A stretch of 63,631 nucleotides of DNA from Rhodothermia bacterium (GCA_030428385.1 JAUIDY010000020.1:1-63631), one strand, 5' to 3'. Positions 11,255 to 19,741 are shown, counted from the first letter of the stretch. The notes: a model not told the origin generated them from the letters alone. Made by a program: numbers and translations.

Positions 11255-11286
11255 CTGTTAGCGTGATGAAGGAGACCACCAGGGAC

Positions 11287-11772
11287 CTATTTCGCCTGGT
11301 TGCCGAAGTAGTCTACCAGGGCGGCATTGGTCAGGCGGCGGACCCGGTCCGAGCCTTCCAGGCGTACATCCTGACTCATCTGGCGCATCGTGTTCTCTGA
11401 GCCGATGGCGTGCAAACCGGCGAGGGCCATCACACGAAACGACTCGTTGCGGTCCAGTCGGTAGATCTCATAGAGCCGTGCCGACGCCCGGTGCGGGTTG
11501 ATGGCCTCGGGGTAGTAGTGGGCGAGGTAGATCACATGCTGCATCGCTTCCTGTTTGGTTTCCGCATTGTTGGAACGCAGGCGGTCGGTCTGGACCTTGG
11601 CGACCGTGCGGCGGATGTCGGCGTTCATCACCGAGTACTCAACCTCCAGGACGTCGTTGTTGGGCACAAAGCCACCAAACAAGTCGGGCGAGAGGGCGAG
11701 TTGGGCGTTGGCCGTGTAGGTAAACGCGCAAGCGAGCAGGGCAAGGGCGATGAAGAATTTCTTGGTTGTCAT
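11287..11772 (-). CDS. Small secreted helical-repeat protein, paralog A
   Basis: This is a 161-residue exported protein of unknown function. The signal peptide MTTKKFFIALALLACAFTYT is followed by ANAQ, a likely signal peptidase I site. The C-terminal half (KQEAMQHVIYLAHYY, ASARLYEIYRLDRNESFR, VMALAGLHAIGSEN, DRVRRLTNAALVDYF) has the amphipathic helix pattern of HEAT-like repeats. It is nearly identical to the gene at 13988-14473 over the signal peptide and the C-terminal half, but diverges in the middle. The leader AACGAGGCTATTGCC before ATG is also shared. A strong terminator follows. Confidence 0.85.
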   Translation of the reverse strand: MTTKKFFIALALLACAFTYTANAQLALSPDLFGGFVPNNDVLEVEYSVMNADIRRTVAKVQTDRLRSNNAETKQEAMQHVIYLAHYYPEAINPHRASARLYEIYRLDRNESFRVMALAGLHAIGSENTMRQMSQDVRLEGSDRVRRLTNAALVDYFGNQAK

Positions 11773-11944
11773 GGCAATAGCCTCGTTGTATTTGATTGGG
11801 TTGGGAAGCGGCAGGTATCTTGGCGCATCGAAGGCCCGTTGTGCCGCTCGTTATCTACCGTGGCGTGTAAGTCGCGAAGATTGCCCAGCGCGTTTTTGAT
11901 TTTTTTCGTTAAGAAAACGTGAACCTGATTTTTTGCGAGTGATA

Positions 11945-13273
11945 ATGCGAATGCGTGAAGTCTGCCTGCGGTTGTTCCTTTGTTTGTGTGTGGTGCCTCT
12001 TGCGGCAACGTCGGGCGCGCAGGCCCAGTCCGCGCTGGATGCCACCGAGCAACGCCTCGTCGCTGAGGTGGAGGCGCGGGCGGATGAAGCTATCGCCTTG
12101 CTGGAACGCTCGGTAAATGTCAACTCGGGCACGATGAACTTCGAAGGCGTAGAAGCCGTCGGGCGGATGTATCAAGAAGAACTAGACGCCTTGGGATTGG
12201 ATACCGAATGGGTCGACGGCACGGCGTTCGGGCGGGCCGGGCATCTGGTAGCGCATTGGGCCGGCAGCGGCAACGGCCCGCATGTGCTCTTGATTGGGCA
12301 CCTCGATACGGTCTTCGAGCCGTCGAGTCCGTTTCAGCGGTTCGCGCGTGATGGCGACCGGGCGACGGGGCCGGGTGTGGTAGACATGAAGGGCGGCAAC
12401 GTGGTCATCATCCACGCCTTGAAGGCCTTGCAAGCCGCGGGCGTACTCGATGCCTTGACCATCACGGTGGTACTGACGGGCGATGAAGAACGGTCAGGGC
12501 GTCCGTTGGACCTTGCACGTGCGGCCCTCACCGAAGCCGCCGAGGCCGCCGACATCGCGCTCGCCTTTGAGAGTGGCGACAACGACCCGACGACGGCGGT
12601 GGTGGCACGACGCGGTGCGATGGGGTGGCGGCTGGAGGTGACGGGCACGCCGTCGCACTCCAGTCAGCTTTTCCAACCCGATGTGGGCAGCGGCGCTATC
12701 TACGAAGCCGCTCGCATTCTCATGGGTTTCCACGAAACCCTCGCGGGCGAGCCCAACCTCACGTTTAACCCCGGTATGATCGTTGGTGGCACTGATGTAA
12801 CACATGACGCAGCGGCTGCGGCGGGCACGGCGTTTGGAAAAAACAACGTCGTCGCCGAACATGCTGTCGTCACGGGCGATCTCCGGGCGCTTTCGCCGGA
12901 GCAAGAAGCCACTGCCAAAGCCCGGATGGCGTTCATCGCCCGTCAGCACCTGCCCGGCACGTCGGCGACGCTGACGTTTAATGATGGCTACCCGCCACTG
13001 GCACCGACCGAAGGCAATTATCGACTCCTGACACTTTTCTCAGAGGTTAGCCAGGATCTCGGCTTCGGGGTGGTGACGGCCGTCGATCCGCGCAACGCCG
13101 GGGCCGCTGACGTGTCGTTTACGGCAGGGTTGGTGGAGATGGCCCTCGACGGACTTGGCACCGGTGGAGGCGGCGACCACACCGAGCAGGAGTGGATTGA
13201 CCTGCCCACGCTGGCGATGCAAACGCAGCGTACGGCGGTGTTGCTGTGGCGGCTTGCTTCCTTGGGCAAATAA
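11945..13273 (+). CDS. Secreted M20-family metallopeptidase (glutamate carboxypeptidase-like)
   Basis: This protein of about 442 residues is related to carboxypeptidase G2 and other M20 peptidases, which cleave C-terminal residues or acyl amino acids using two zinc ions. A signal peptide (VCLRLFLCLCVVPLAA, then GAQAQ) indicates export. Zinc and catalytic motifs are visible: GHLDTVFE (about 118-125), GPGVVDMKGG, and TGDEERSGRP with the general-base Glu pair. The dimerisation-domain His region GTPSHSSQLF and a late ADVSFTAG are also present. The start at 11945 is preferred to an upstream TTG; 11951 is equally possible. It is divergent from paralog A. Confidence 0.92.
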   Translation: MRMREVCLRLFLCLCVVPLAATSGAQAQSALDATEQRLVAEVEARADEAIALLERSVNVNSGTMNFEGVEAVGRMYQEELDALGLDTEWVDGTAFGRAGHLVAHWAGSGNGPHVLLIGHLDTVFEPSSPFQRFARDGDRATGPGVVDMKGGNVVIIHALKALQAAGVLDALTITVVLTGDEERSGRPLDLARAALTEAAEAADIALAFESGDNDPTTAVVARRGAMGWRLEVTGTPSHSSQLFQPDVGSGAIYEAARILMGFHETLAGEPNLTFNPGMIVGGTDVTHDAAAAAGTAFGKNNVVAEHAVVTGDLRALSPEQEATAKARMAFIARQHLPGTSATLTFNDGYPPLAPTEGNYRLLTLFSEVSQDLGFGVVTAVDPRNAGAADVSFTAGLVEMALDGLGTGGGGDHTEQEWIDLPTLAMQTQRTAVLLWRLASLGK

Positions 13274-13448
13274 TCACATGGGGCGCGGCCTTCCTGACGG
13301 TTGACTACACCTGAGGGGCTGTTCACCAGCCAAATACCCCCGTTTGAGGTCAAAAGGCCCGTTTTTGTGTATCTCCACGGGAGACGATTCCGTAGATGGA
13401 GGTGTCTGTATGTTACAGATAATCATCCATTTATCGAGGGCATCACCC

Positions 13449-13889
13449 ATGAAACACTTCCTTACGCTACTGCTTCTCTTGTCGCCTGTCTTCACCTTTA
13501 CGACCCAGGCTACCCCTGTTTCCGATACCGAAGATCTCACCCTTGCAGCCCCAGTCGATGCCGATCATTCGGCTGCCGAGTGGAAAGTGTTTAGCAAAAA
13601 CCTGCTGCGGGCGATGACCTCAGACAACGAGGGGTTGAAGGTTTCGGCGATGCAGCACATGATTACGTATGGCGAAGTGATTGACGTGGGTGAAGCACGC
13701 GTGGAGTTGATGCGCATCTACCGCAACCACGAAGACACACGGGTACGGCGCATGGCGGTGGTGGCCCTCGCCTCCATGCATGATCCCGGCGTTATGCAGT
13801 ATCTCCACCGCGCCGAGCGCTTTGAGCCGGCTTCCTCCGTGCGGAAAACCATCCACGCGGTTCTTGCCGACTATCACACGGCTCCATAA
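13449..13889 (+). CDS. Small secreted helical-repeat protein, paralog B
   Basis: This is a 146-residue exported protein with signal peptide MKHFLTLLLLLSPVFTFTTQA. The body resembles the two genes at 11287 and 13988. KVSAMQHMITYGE aligns with KQEAMQHVIYLAH, ARVELMRIYRNHEDTRVRRM with ARLYEIYRLDRNESFRVM, and VVALASMHDPGVMQYL with AGLHAIGSENTMRQM. It is therefore a third, more divergent family member on the opposite strand. The start at 13449 follows GAGGGCATCACCC. Function is unknown. The repeated helical units suggest protein-protein interaction in the periplasm. Confidence 0.85.
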   Translation: MKHFLTLLLLLSPVFTFTTQATPVSDTEDLTLAAPVDADHSAAEWKVFSKNLLRAMTSDNEGLKVSAMQHMITYGEVIDVGEARVELMRIYRNHEDTRVRRMAVVALASMHDPGVMQYLHRAERFEPASSVRKTIHAVLADYHTAP

Positions 13890-13923
13890 GTTGGAGGCGG
13901 CATAGAAAAATTGAAAAACACAA

Positions 13924-13954
13924 ACAAGCCCGACCTGCGAAAGGCCGGGCTTGT
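13924..13954. terminator. Bidirectional terminator between two convergent paralogs
   Basis: The stem ACAAGCCCG/CGGGCTTGT (with CC/GG inside) is flanked by T-rich sequence on both strands. It serves the plus-strand gene ending at 13889 and the minus-strand gene ending at 13988. Confidence 0.85.
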
Positions 13955-13987
13955 TTTGTATGGGATAAGGAAGAGGGAAGCGGGTGC

Positions 13988-14473
13988 TTAGTTAACTTCC
14001 ACGTCAAAGTAGTCGACCAAGACGGCATTCGCCGTCCGGCGGACCCGGTCCGAGCCTTCCAGGCGGACGTCCTGGCTCAACTGGCGCATCGCGTTTTCGG
14101 AGCCGATAGCGTGCAAGCCGGCGAGGGCCATCAGGCGGAAGGATTCGTTGCGGTCCAGGCGGTAGATCTCGTAAAGACGAGCCGCCGCCCGACGGGCATT
14201 GATGGCTTCCGGGTAGTAGGTGGCAAGGTAGATCACATGCTGCATCGCTTCCTGCTTCGTCTGGGTATCGGTAGCGTTCAGGCGACCCGTTTGAACCTTA
14301 CCCAGCGCGGTGCGGATGTCGGCATTCATGTTGGTGTATTCAACCTCCAGGACATTGTTGGCAGGGGCGAAGCCACCGAACAGGTCAGGCGAGAGGGCGA
14401 GTTGGGCGTTGGCCGTGTAGGTGAACGCGCAAGCGAGCAGGGCAAGGGCGGTAAAGAATTTCTTGGTTGTCAT
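13988..14473 (-). CDS. Small secreted helical-repeat protein, paralog C
   Basis: This is a 161-residue close paralog of the gene at 11287-11772. The first 20 residues differ at one position, the stretch LALSPDLFGGF is shared, and the C-terminal half is almost the same (EAMQHVIYLA, RLYEIYRLDRNESFR, LHAIGSEN, DVRLEGSDRVRR). The variable part is residues ~38-70. The ribosome-binding leader AACGAGGCTATTGCC is conserved too, pointing to a recent duplication. Export to the periplasm is predicted; function is unknown. Confidence 0.85.
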   Translation of the reverse strand: MTTKKFFTALALLACAFTYTANAQLALSPDLFGGFAPANNVLEVEYTNMNADIRTALGKVQTGRLNATDTQTKQEAMQHVIYLATYYPEAINARRAAARLYEIYRLDRNESFRLMALAGLHAIGSENAMRQLSQDVRLEGSDRVRRTANAVLVDYFDVEVN

Positions 14474-14838
14474 GGCAATAGCCTCGTTATTTTAAATCGG
14501 GTAGTTGGGTTGGAGAGTGGATGCTAGCACCGGCCCGAGTGGCGCGGCTGTTTTAGCGTCCGTTATTTCTCATGACGCAACATGTCCCGTTTTCCCCAAA
14601 CGCCTTCCAAAAAAAGTGGGCACGGGGTGATGAGGCTCGGTAAACGTTCCTATAGTAAATGCGGCAGCAATCGCTGAAATGAGGACCAAACAGAGGCGAG
14701 GTCATCCTCGTTCGAGGATAGCATGACGCCGCCTATGCTGGAGACCCTGCGGCAGGGCTCACCAGAAGCGCAGCACCATCATGAGGTGTTCGTCGGCGGC
14801 CCTAGCGCTAGCCCCAATTGATTGTACCAGACCGTTTC
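14474..14838. other. Intergenic region with a possible outer-membrane-protein tail remnant
   Basis: This 365-bp gap has no intact gene. On the minus strand at about 14759-14806 a short frame ends ADEHLMMVLRFW before TGA. A terminal aromatic residue after alternating hydrophobic residues is how many outer-membrane beta barrels end, so this may be the relic of a deleted porin-like gene. The rest shows nothing I recognise. Confidence 0.3.
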
Positions 14839-16317
14839 TTAATCATACACCCACCGCTCTCCGGCTTGCCAGAGGCCACGCCGCATGGGGACGCGCATGG
14901 CGTCTTCCTCCTGGAGCCGGTCGAACAGCCGCCCGCGCATCTGGTTGACGAGGGGTTGGAGTGAGGGAACGTCGATCAGGTTGACCTGCTCCTGCGGGTC
15001 GTTCTCGAGGTCGTACAACTCCTCGGTGTCCCACACGCCGTGGTAGTAGATAAATTTGTACTGATCGCCGCGCAGCGCAAAGGTGGTGGGCGTATGGGGG
15101 AAGGCGTGCTCCCAGTAGTATTCGTAGAGGAACTCGCGGTCGCTATCTGCCGAGGCGGCAACCCTGCCCCCGCTCGTCGTCGCATTATCCAGAATCGAGA
15201 GGAACGATTGTCCATCCATGTCGATGTCGGAGTCGACGTTTAGCACGTCGAGGAAGGTGGGCGCGAGGTCGATGTTGCGGATTAGGTCGGCCGCCGCAGA
15301 GCCGGGTTCAATCCAGCCGGGGGCCCACGCCAGCATCGGCACGCGGATGGATTCTTCGTAGGCGTTGCGCTTGTCGATCAGACCATGTTCGCCGAGCAGA
15401 AAGCCATTGTCGCCCATGTACAGGACGAGCGTTTCGTCGGCGAGGCCGCTTTCGTCCAACTGCGCCAGTACGCGTCCCACACTTTCATCGAGGGCCAGCA
15501 GCGTCTCCACGTAGCGCCGGTAGAAGTTGTCGAAGCCGGAGGCCCCAATCCCCAACTGGCCGTGGTACATGTAGTCGACACCGTGCCAGCTTCCGCGTTG
15601 CGCCCGCACCCAGTGGGGCTTGCCGGCATAGTTGGTCTCGGTGAGGTCCATCGACGCGGGATAAGGGATGTCGATATCGGCGTAGGCACCGCGGTGCCGT
15701 TCCGCGGGTTCAAACTCGGCGTGGACGGCTTTGTGCGAGAGCACGAGGAAGAACGGGTTCTCGTCGTCTTGTGCTTCCAGGAAGTCCAAGGCATAGTCGG
15801 TGAGGAGGTCTGTGGTGTAGCCTTCGCGTTCGACGCGCTCCCCATCGACGTTGAGGGTGGGGTTGTAGTAGACCCCCTGTCCCTGGAAACTGACCCAGTA
15901 GTCAAAGCCGGGGCGGGGGGCATCGTCCTCATGGCCCATGTGCCACTTGCCGATGTAGCCGGTATTCACTCCAGCGGTTTGCAGGTCCTCAGGGAAAAAG
16001 CGGGTGCCTTCCGGGATGGGGCTGGAATTATCGACGACGCCGTGGTTGTGGGCGTACTGTCCCGATAGGATCGAGGCGCGGCTCGGGGAGCAGAGCGACG
16101 TGGTGACGAAGGCATTGCGCAGGTGCACGCCTTCCTGTGCCATCCGGTCCATCGCAGGCGTCTCCAGAAAGTCGGGCGCGTTTGGGTGGGCGCTGAAGAA
16201 GTCGTAGCGGTGGTCATCAGAGAGGATGAGCACCACGTTTTTTGGCTGGGCTTGCGCTGTGGCGAGGCCGAGCAGCAGGAGGACGAAAGAAAGCAAGATT
16301 GGGCGGCGGGTCTTCAT
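14839..16317 (-). CDS. Secreted type I sulfatase (arylsulfatase / N-sulfoglucosamine sulfohydrolase-like)
   Basis: This 492-residue enzyme hydrolyses sulfate esters, probably on polysaccharides. The signal peptide is MKTRRPILLSFVLLLLGLAT with AQAQ. VVLILSDDHRYD holds the metal-binding Asp pair. The signature SLCSPSRASILSGQ contains the Cys that must be converted to formylglycine by a maturase encoded elsewhere (C-x-P-S-R type). GDNGFLLGEHG supplies further calcium ligands. The C-terminus (YDLENDPQEQVNL) is typical. Just upstream on the same strand is a GH3 beta-glucosidase remnant, so the gene may once have belonged to a larger glycan-degradation operon. Confidence 0.94.
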   Translation of the reverse strand: MKTRRPILLSFVLLLLGLATAQAQPKNVVLILSDDHRYDFFSAHPNAPDFLETPAMDRMAQEGVHLRNAFVTTSLCSPSRASILSGQYAHNHGVVDNSSPIPEGTRFFPEDLQTAGVNTGYIGKWHMGHEDDAPRPGFDYWVSFQGQGVYYNPTLNVDGERVEREGYTTDLLTDYALDFLEAQDDENPFFLVLSHKAVHAEFEPAERHRGAYADIDIPYPASMDLTETNYAGKPHWVRAQRGSWHGVDYMYHGQLGIGASGFDNFYRRYVETLLALDESVGRVLAQLDESGLADETLVLYMGDNGFLLGEHGLIDKRNAYEESIRVPMLAWAPGWIEPGSAAADLIRNIDLAPTFLDVLNVDSDIDMDGQSFLSILDNATTSGGRVAASADSDREFLYEYYWEHAFPHTPTTFALRGDQYKFIYYHGVWDTEELYDLENDPQEQVNLIDVPSLQPLVNQMRGRLFDRLQEEDAMRVPMRRGLWQAGERWVYD

Positions 16318-16690
16318 TCGGCAGTCGGTTCAGAACGCGTGGAAAGGATTTGGCTGAGGACCCGCCAACGAACATCATGAAGAAGCCGAGTTCGGCCCTT
16401 CATGTCTCATCCAGCCCCCAGAACAGCAAATCATCGGGGCGAAGTGAAGAGGAGACCGCGTTGGTGGCTCCGGGGGCGAGCGTGCAGCGCGCAAAGCCTT
16501 CTAATTCCATGACGGGTCGGGTAATGCTAACGAATTCATCAGGGATATACAACGGCACCACTCGGCGCCTTCCCGATTTCCGGTTTGGATACGGTCCCTT
16601 CCAGCGGCCGCAGGTGCCTTGCTTGTGCCTTTTATGTCTTGGCGGCCGTGGGGTATGCTTTGGGTCCTGCACCTACCTTCCAGGGCTTTG
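16318..16690. other. Intergenic region holding the GH3 remnant
   Basis: This 373-bp gap separates the divergent sulfatase and M23 genes. The only recognisable content is the degraded GH3 fragment at 16400-16561. Promoters for both flanking genes must also lie here, but none is clear. Confidence 0.5.
16400..16561 (-). pseudogene. Fragment of a GH3 beta-glucosidase C-terminal FN3-like domain
   Basis: A minus-strand frame reads VVPLYIPDEFVSITRPVMEL, then EGFARCTLAPGATNAV, then LRPDDLLFW and a stop. This follows the pattern of the GH3 C-terminal fibronectin-like domain (QLYVxDxxSSVTRPVKELKGF, VTLxPGET, LxxxDLxFW). Residues before it do not match, and the domain stops early at its C-terminus, so only an internal fragment remains. 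It is not related in position to the intact GH3 gene at 50215-52578. Confidence 0.65.
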
Positions 16691-17410
16691 ATGAACCGAC
16701 GATATAGTGCGCTGCTTGTAATGATTTGCTGCCTGTCCTGTGGCAGCATCGAGATCGCTGATGGATCGGTGGACGATGAAGACCCCTCGGTAACGCCCAC
16801 GGAAGAATGCGGCTTGCTCGATGCCTTTGCTTCGCCGGTGCCCCGAGCCCAGCTTCGCGATGAAGAGGGTGCCTACCGCTTGTATGCAGGACGCTCGTTT
16901 TATGTAGACAGTGTCCACCTGGGCATGGATCTGTATGCTCCCGAGGAAGGCACGCCGATTTATGCGGGCGTTCATGGTGAGGTGGTGTTTGTGGGACCGG
17001 CCAGCGGCTATGGCTCACGGGTGGTCGTCATCGAAGCCCGCAGCGATCCGCCGCGCCTGTGGATCAACGGGCGAGGCGAGGAAGTGGAGGCCAGCGAGGT
17101 GCTGTTTCTTTACGGGCACCTGCGCCCGTCGGAGGTGTTTGGCGATGCCGGGGGGCAGGAAGGTGCGGTGGCGCGGCTGGGCGTGGGCCACTGCGTCGCC
17201 CCCGAAACGATCATCGGCTACATCGAGCGCGAGTCAAACAACGGCGATGGCTTTGAGCACCTGCACTTCGGCTTTCGGCTCCAGTCGTGGGCCGAGGCCC
17301 AGCAGATGCAGTTCGACACAGGCCGCAGCATGATTGCTGGCTACGACCGCGATGGGCAGACCGTCCGTTTCTATGGCAATCCCATGCAGGTGCTGGATCT
17401 GGTGCCGTGA
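16691..17410 (+). CDS. M23-family (LytM-like) lipoprotein
   Basis: This 239-residue protein has a lipobox (LLVMICCLSCG), so it is probably lipid-anchored. The LytM/M23 fold is shown by HLGMDLYAPEGT-like text (HLGMDLYAPEEGTPIYAG), the beta strands GEVVFVGPASGYGSRVVVIE, LYGHL and the HxH motif in EHLHFGF. The first His and Asp and the final His-x-His are the zinc ligands of active M23 peptidases, so peptidoglycan endopeptidase activity is plausible. The start at 16691 is chosen because the upstream codons run through unlikely sequence and the signal peptide begins there. Confidence 0.85.
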   Translation: MNRRYSALLVMICCLSCGSIEIADGSVDDEDPSVTPTEECGLLDAFASPVPRAQLRDEEGAYRLYAGRSFYVDSVHLGMDLYAPEEGTPIYAGVHGEVVFVGPASGYGSRVVVIEARSDPPRLWINGRGEEVEASEVLFLYGHLRPSEVFGDAGGQEGAVARLGVGHCVAPETIIGYIERESNNGDGFEHLHFGFRLQSWAEAQQMQFDTGRSMIAGYDRDGQTVRFYGNPMQVLDLVP

Positions 17411-17665
17411 GACGCTCGTGGCTATACCTGTCATACCGAGATTGCCCCGGTTTCTCGCAGGTTGGCATAATTGAAAGATAGAGAGAAGTGGCGGCTGCCG
17501 ATGTTTTGTCATTTTGATGGCGAGGCACTAGTCGCGCAGATCCCGGATCTGCGACCGGGGTGACCAAGGGAAAAGCGATTGCTCGAATAGAATTACCTCC
17601 GTTACACGGCGCGCACTAGGAAAAACGCAGGAGCGGAGGCAGCCTGCCTCCGCTCCTGCGGGATG
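17411..17665. repeat. Spacer with a degenerate TGTCA element
   Basis: This 255-bp convergent spacer contains TGTCATTTTGATGGCGAGGC (from 17505), the perfect palindrome CGCAGATCC/GGATCTGCG and an end GGGGTGACC (to about 17566), a degenerate member of the TGTCA-ended class. The merR terminator is at its right end. Confidence 0.5.
17627..17659 (-). terminator. Rho-independent terminator of the MerR/TipAS gene
   Basis: A perfect 15-bp stem (GCAGGAGCGGAGGCA/TGCCTCCGCTCCTGC) with a 3-nt loop is followed by GTTTTTCC on the minus strand. It starts seven bases after the gene's stop codon. Confidence 0.9.
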
Positions 17666-18388
17666 TTACGCATGGGCCTGTAGCGCCTTTTGCATAAACG
17701 CTATGACCTCCGTGTCCACCATGCCTTGGCTGGCGGCGGCGGGGCCTTCTTGTTCATACATCGTCTTCATCGACTGGGCGATGGCGGGGTTGCCACCCGT
17801 GAATGCCCGAATCAGCGCATTCCAGCGGGCCACCAGCGGTTTCATGCGGTCGCTGTCCGCCGCGGTGCCCTGATCCAGTTCGGCGCGTACCTCGTTAATC
17901 AGGTCTTGCCAATCCTGCTGGGCTTTGGCCATGCCGTCCGGGCCGAGCGCGTCGGCGCGGGCCTGGAGCTCGGCCAGTTGGTCGGGGGTGTAATACTTTT
18001 CGTACATCGTCGTAGCCTGAATCGTGGAAAGAAGATCATCGACGGAGAGGGCGGTGCCTTGCTGGATCTGACCGAGCAACCCTTCAAGCCGCTGCTTCAA
18101 CCGCGTCGTCTCGGCCAGTTGCTGGTCGATGGCGGTGAGCTGTTGGTGCAGCACCGGCTCCAGCGCATAGTCCGGGTCGTCCAGCATGGCGGCAATGGCC
18201 TCCAGCGGAAAGCCCAACTGCTTAAGCGACACGATCTGTTGCAGCCGCACCATATCGGCGGTCGCGTAGATGCGGTGTCCCGCAGCCGTCCGTTCAGGTG
18301 TGAGTAAGCCGCGCTCCTCATAGTAGTGCAGCGTACGTACCGTTAGGCCCGTGCGGGCGGCCAGTTTTCCAGCTTTGAGAGAAGGCAT
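17666..18388 (-). CDS. MerR-family transcriptional regulator with TipAS drug-binding domain
   Basis: This 240-residue regulator has an N-terminal MerR winged helix (KAGKLAARTGLTVRTLHYYE, then ERGLLTPERTAAGHRIY), a dimerisation coiled coil (~75-120) and a C-terminal TipAS domain (KYYTPDQLAELQARAD, GMAKAQQDWQDLI, LVARWNALIRAFTGGN), which in TipAL binds thiopeptide drugs. It is divergent from an RND efflux operon, so it probably senses a toxic compound and controls efflux, itself or both. The start at 18388 gives a 25-nt leader from the predicted promoter; an in-frame ATG at 18400 is the alternative. Confidence 0.93.
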   Translation of the reverse strand: MPSLKAGKLAARTGLTVRTLHYYEERGLLTPERTAAGHRIYATADMVRLQQIVSLKQLGFPLEAIAAMLDDPDYALEPVLHQQLTAIDQQLAETTRLKQRLEGLLGQIQQGTALSVDDLLSTIQATTMYEKYYTPDQLAELQARADALGPDGMAKAQQDWQDLINEVRAELDQGTAADSDRMKPLVARWNALIRAFTGGNPAIAQSMKTMYEQEGPAAASQGMVDTEVIAFMQKALQAHA

Positions 18389-18419
18389 ACCATCTACCAT
18401 CGATGAAAGGAACGACTCA

Positions 18420-18450
18420 AGGATAAGCCCTCACGTCGCGTGAGGTGCAA
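18420..18450 (-). promoter_or_regulatory. MerR-type promoter/operator with 19-bp spacer
   Basis: On the minus strand a -35 box TTGCAC (18445-18450) and a -10 box TATCCT (18420-18425) are 19 bp apart. The spacer contains a perfect dyad CCTCACG-CGA-CGTGAGG (18429-18445). The long spacer with a central dyad is the hallmark of MerR-activated promoters, and this one points into the merR gene itself, so autoregulation is likely. Confidence 0.75.
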
Positions 18451-18640
18451 GAGGGTATTTTGTGAAGAACGCGTGGAGAGGAGATGGCGGTGCAAGTGCA
18501 CATATGCTCGGAAAAAACGCCGAGGTGTAGGATGCACGGTGGTGCGTTGAATACCACGGCAGATGATACCAACAGGCTGAACATCACCTGTGAGGCGGCG
18601 TAGACACAGCCCATCCTTTTCTACATCGCGTCTCACCCGC

Positions 18641-19735
18641 ATGAACCCCAAGACCAAACGGCTGCTTTATATCGGCGGGGGCATCCTGCTACTCATCCTG
18701 CTGGCCCTTCCCAAGCTGTTGCCCGACGACGCCGAGACGGCGGCTGCCCCGGCGCAACAACGCGACAACCGCCTCGCCGTACGCGCCCACGTCGTCGCCT
18801 CCGATCAACTCGCCGACAAGATCTTTGCCACGGGTACCATTCTCGCCAACGAGGCGGTGGAACTTCGTACCGAGGTGGCTGGGCGCGTCCAGCAGATTCA
18901 TTTTGCTGAAGGACGGGCGGTGCAGCAGGGTGCGGTGCTGGTGAGTCTGAACGACGACGATTTGCAGGCGCGGTTGGAGCAGGCCCAGTACCGCCTAAAG
19001 CTGGCGCAGGACCGCGCTGCCCGCCAGCAGAGCCTGCTCGAAAAAGGAGGCGTGAGCCGGGAGGAATTTGAGGCGACGCAGAACGAAGTCAACGTGCTGG
19101 AGGCCGAGGAACGCCTGATTCGCGTGCAGATCGAGAAGATGAAGATCCGAGCGCCGTTTGGCGGTATCGTGGGGCTGCGCGGCGTGAGTGAGGGCAGCTA
19201 CCTGTCATCGGCCACGCCCGTGGCGACACTCAAAGACCTCGACCCCATCAAGATCGAATTTTCCATCCCCGAGCGTTTTGCGCAGCGCGTGGCCCTGGGT
19301 GATGACGTGATTTTTCAGGTGGAAGGGCTCGACGAATCGTTTCATGGCTCCATCTATGCCTTCGAGCCAGAGATCGACCCGGACACGCGGACGCTGCGTG
19401 TGCGCGCCCGCAGCGCCAACCCTGGCGGCAGGCTGCTGCCCGGCGCGTTTGCCGACATCGAACTGATCTTCGAGGAGATCAACGACGCGCTGACGGTGCC
19501 GTCCATCTCGGTGATTCCTGAACTGGGCGGCAAAAAAGTATTCATCGTTGAAAACGGCGTGGCGACGCCGCGTCAGGTGGAAACCGGCATCCGCACCGAA
19601 GACCGCGTGCAGATCACCAGCGGCCTTGCGCCCGGCGACACCGTCATCGTCACCGGCATCCAGCAGCTTCGCGGCGGCCTTCCCGTACGCCTCACCGATG
19701 TGGGCGGCGGCGTGGTGGATAACCCGTCGGGCTGA
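18641..19735 (+). CDS. RND efflux periplasmic adaptor (membrane fusion protein)
   Basis: This 364-residue adaptor links the inner-membrane pump to TolC. An N-terminal membrane anchor (LLYIGGGILLLILLALPKLL) is followed by the lipoyl half-motifs (VELRTEVAGRVQQIHFAEGR and MKIRAPFGGIVGLRGVSEGS), an alpha-helical hairpin (~115-150), a beta barrel (PIKIEFSIPERFAQRV) and a membrane-proximal domain. It is the first gene of the operon MFP-RND-TolC. The start at 18641 is the ATG directly before the anchor. Confidence 0.95.
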   Translation: MNPKTKRLLYIGGGILLLILLALPKLLPDDAETAAAPAQQRDNRLAVRAHVVASDQLADKIFATGTILANEAVELRTEVAGRVQQIHFAEGRAVQQGAVLVSLNDDDLQARLEQAQYRLKLAQDRAARQQSLLEKGGVSREEFEATQNEVNVLEAEERLIRVQIEKMKIRAPFGGIVGLRGVSEGSYLSSATPVATLKDLDPIKIEFSIPERFAQRVALGDDVIFQVEGLDESFHGSIYAFEPEIDPDTRTLRVRARSANPGGRLLPGAFADIELIFEEINDALTVPSISVIPELGGKKVFIVENGVATPRQVETGIRTEDRVQITSGLAPGDTVIVTGIQQLRGGLPVRLTDVGGGVVDNPSG

Positions 19736-19741
19736 GTTTCT

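Larger units (their letters stand above)
10843..11286. other. Intergenic region packed with two dispersed elements and a terminator
   Basis: This 444-bp gap contains a CCCTCCCTTGAGGG-type element (10944-11044), a TGTCATCTCGA-ended palindrome (11091-11179) and the terminator of the next minus-strand gene (11226-11254). No gene is supported. Confidence 0.7.

Noticed and set aside
13301..13594. 97-residue plus-strand frame over the start of paralog B
   Set aside because: Out of frame with the secreted protein at 13449, which has a signal peptide and homology to its two neighbours.
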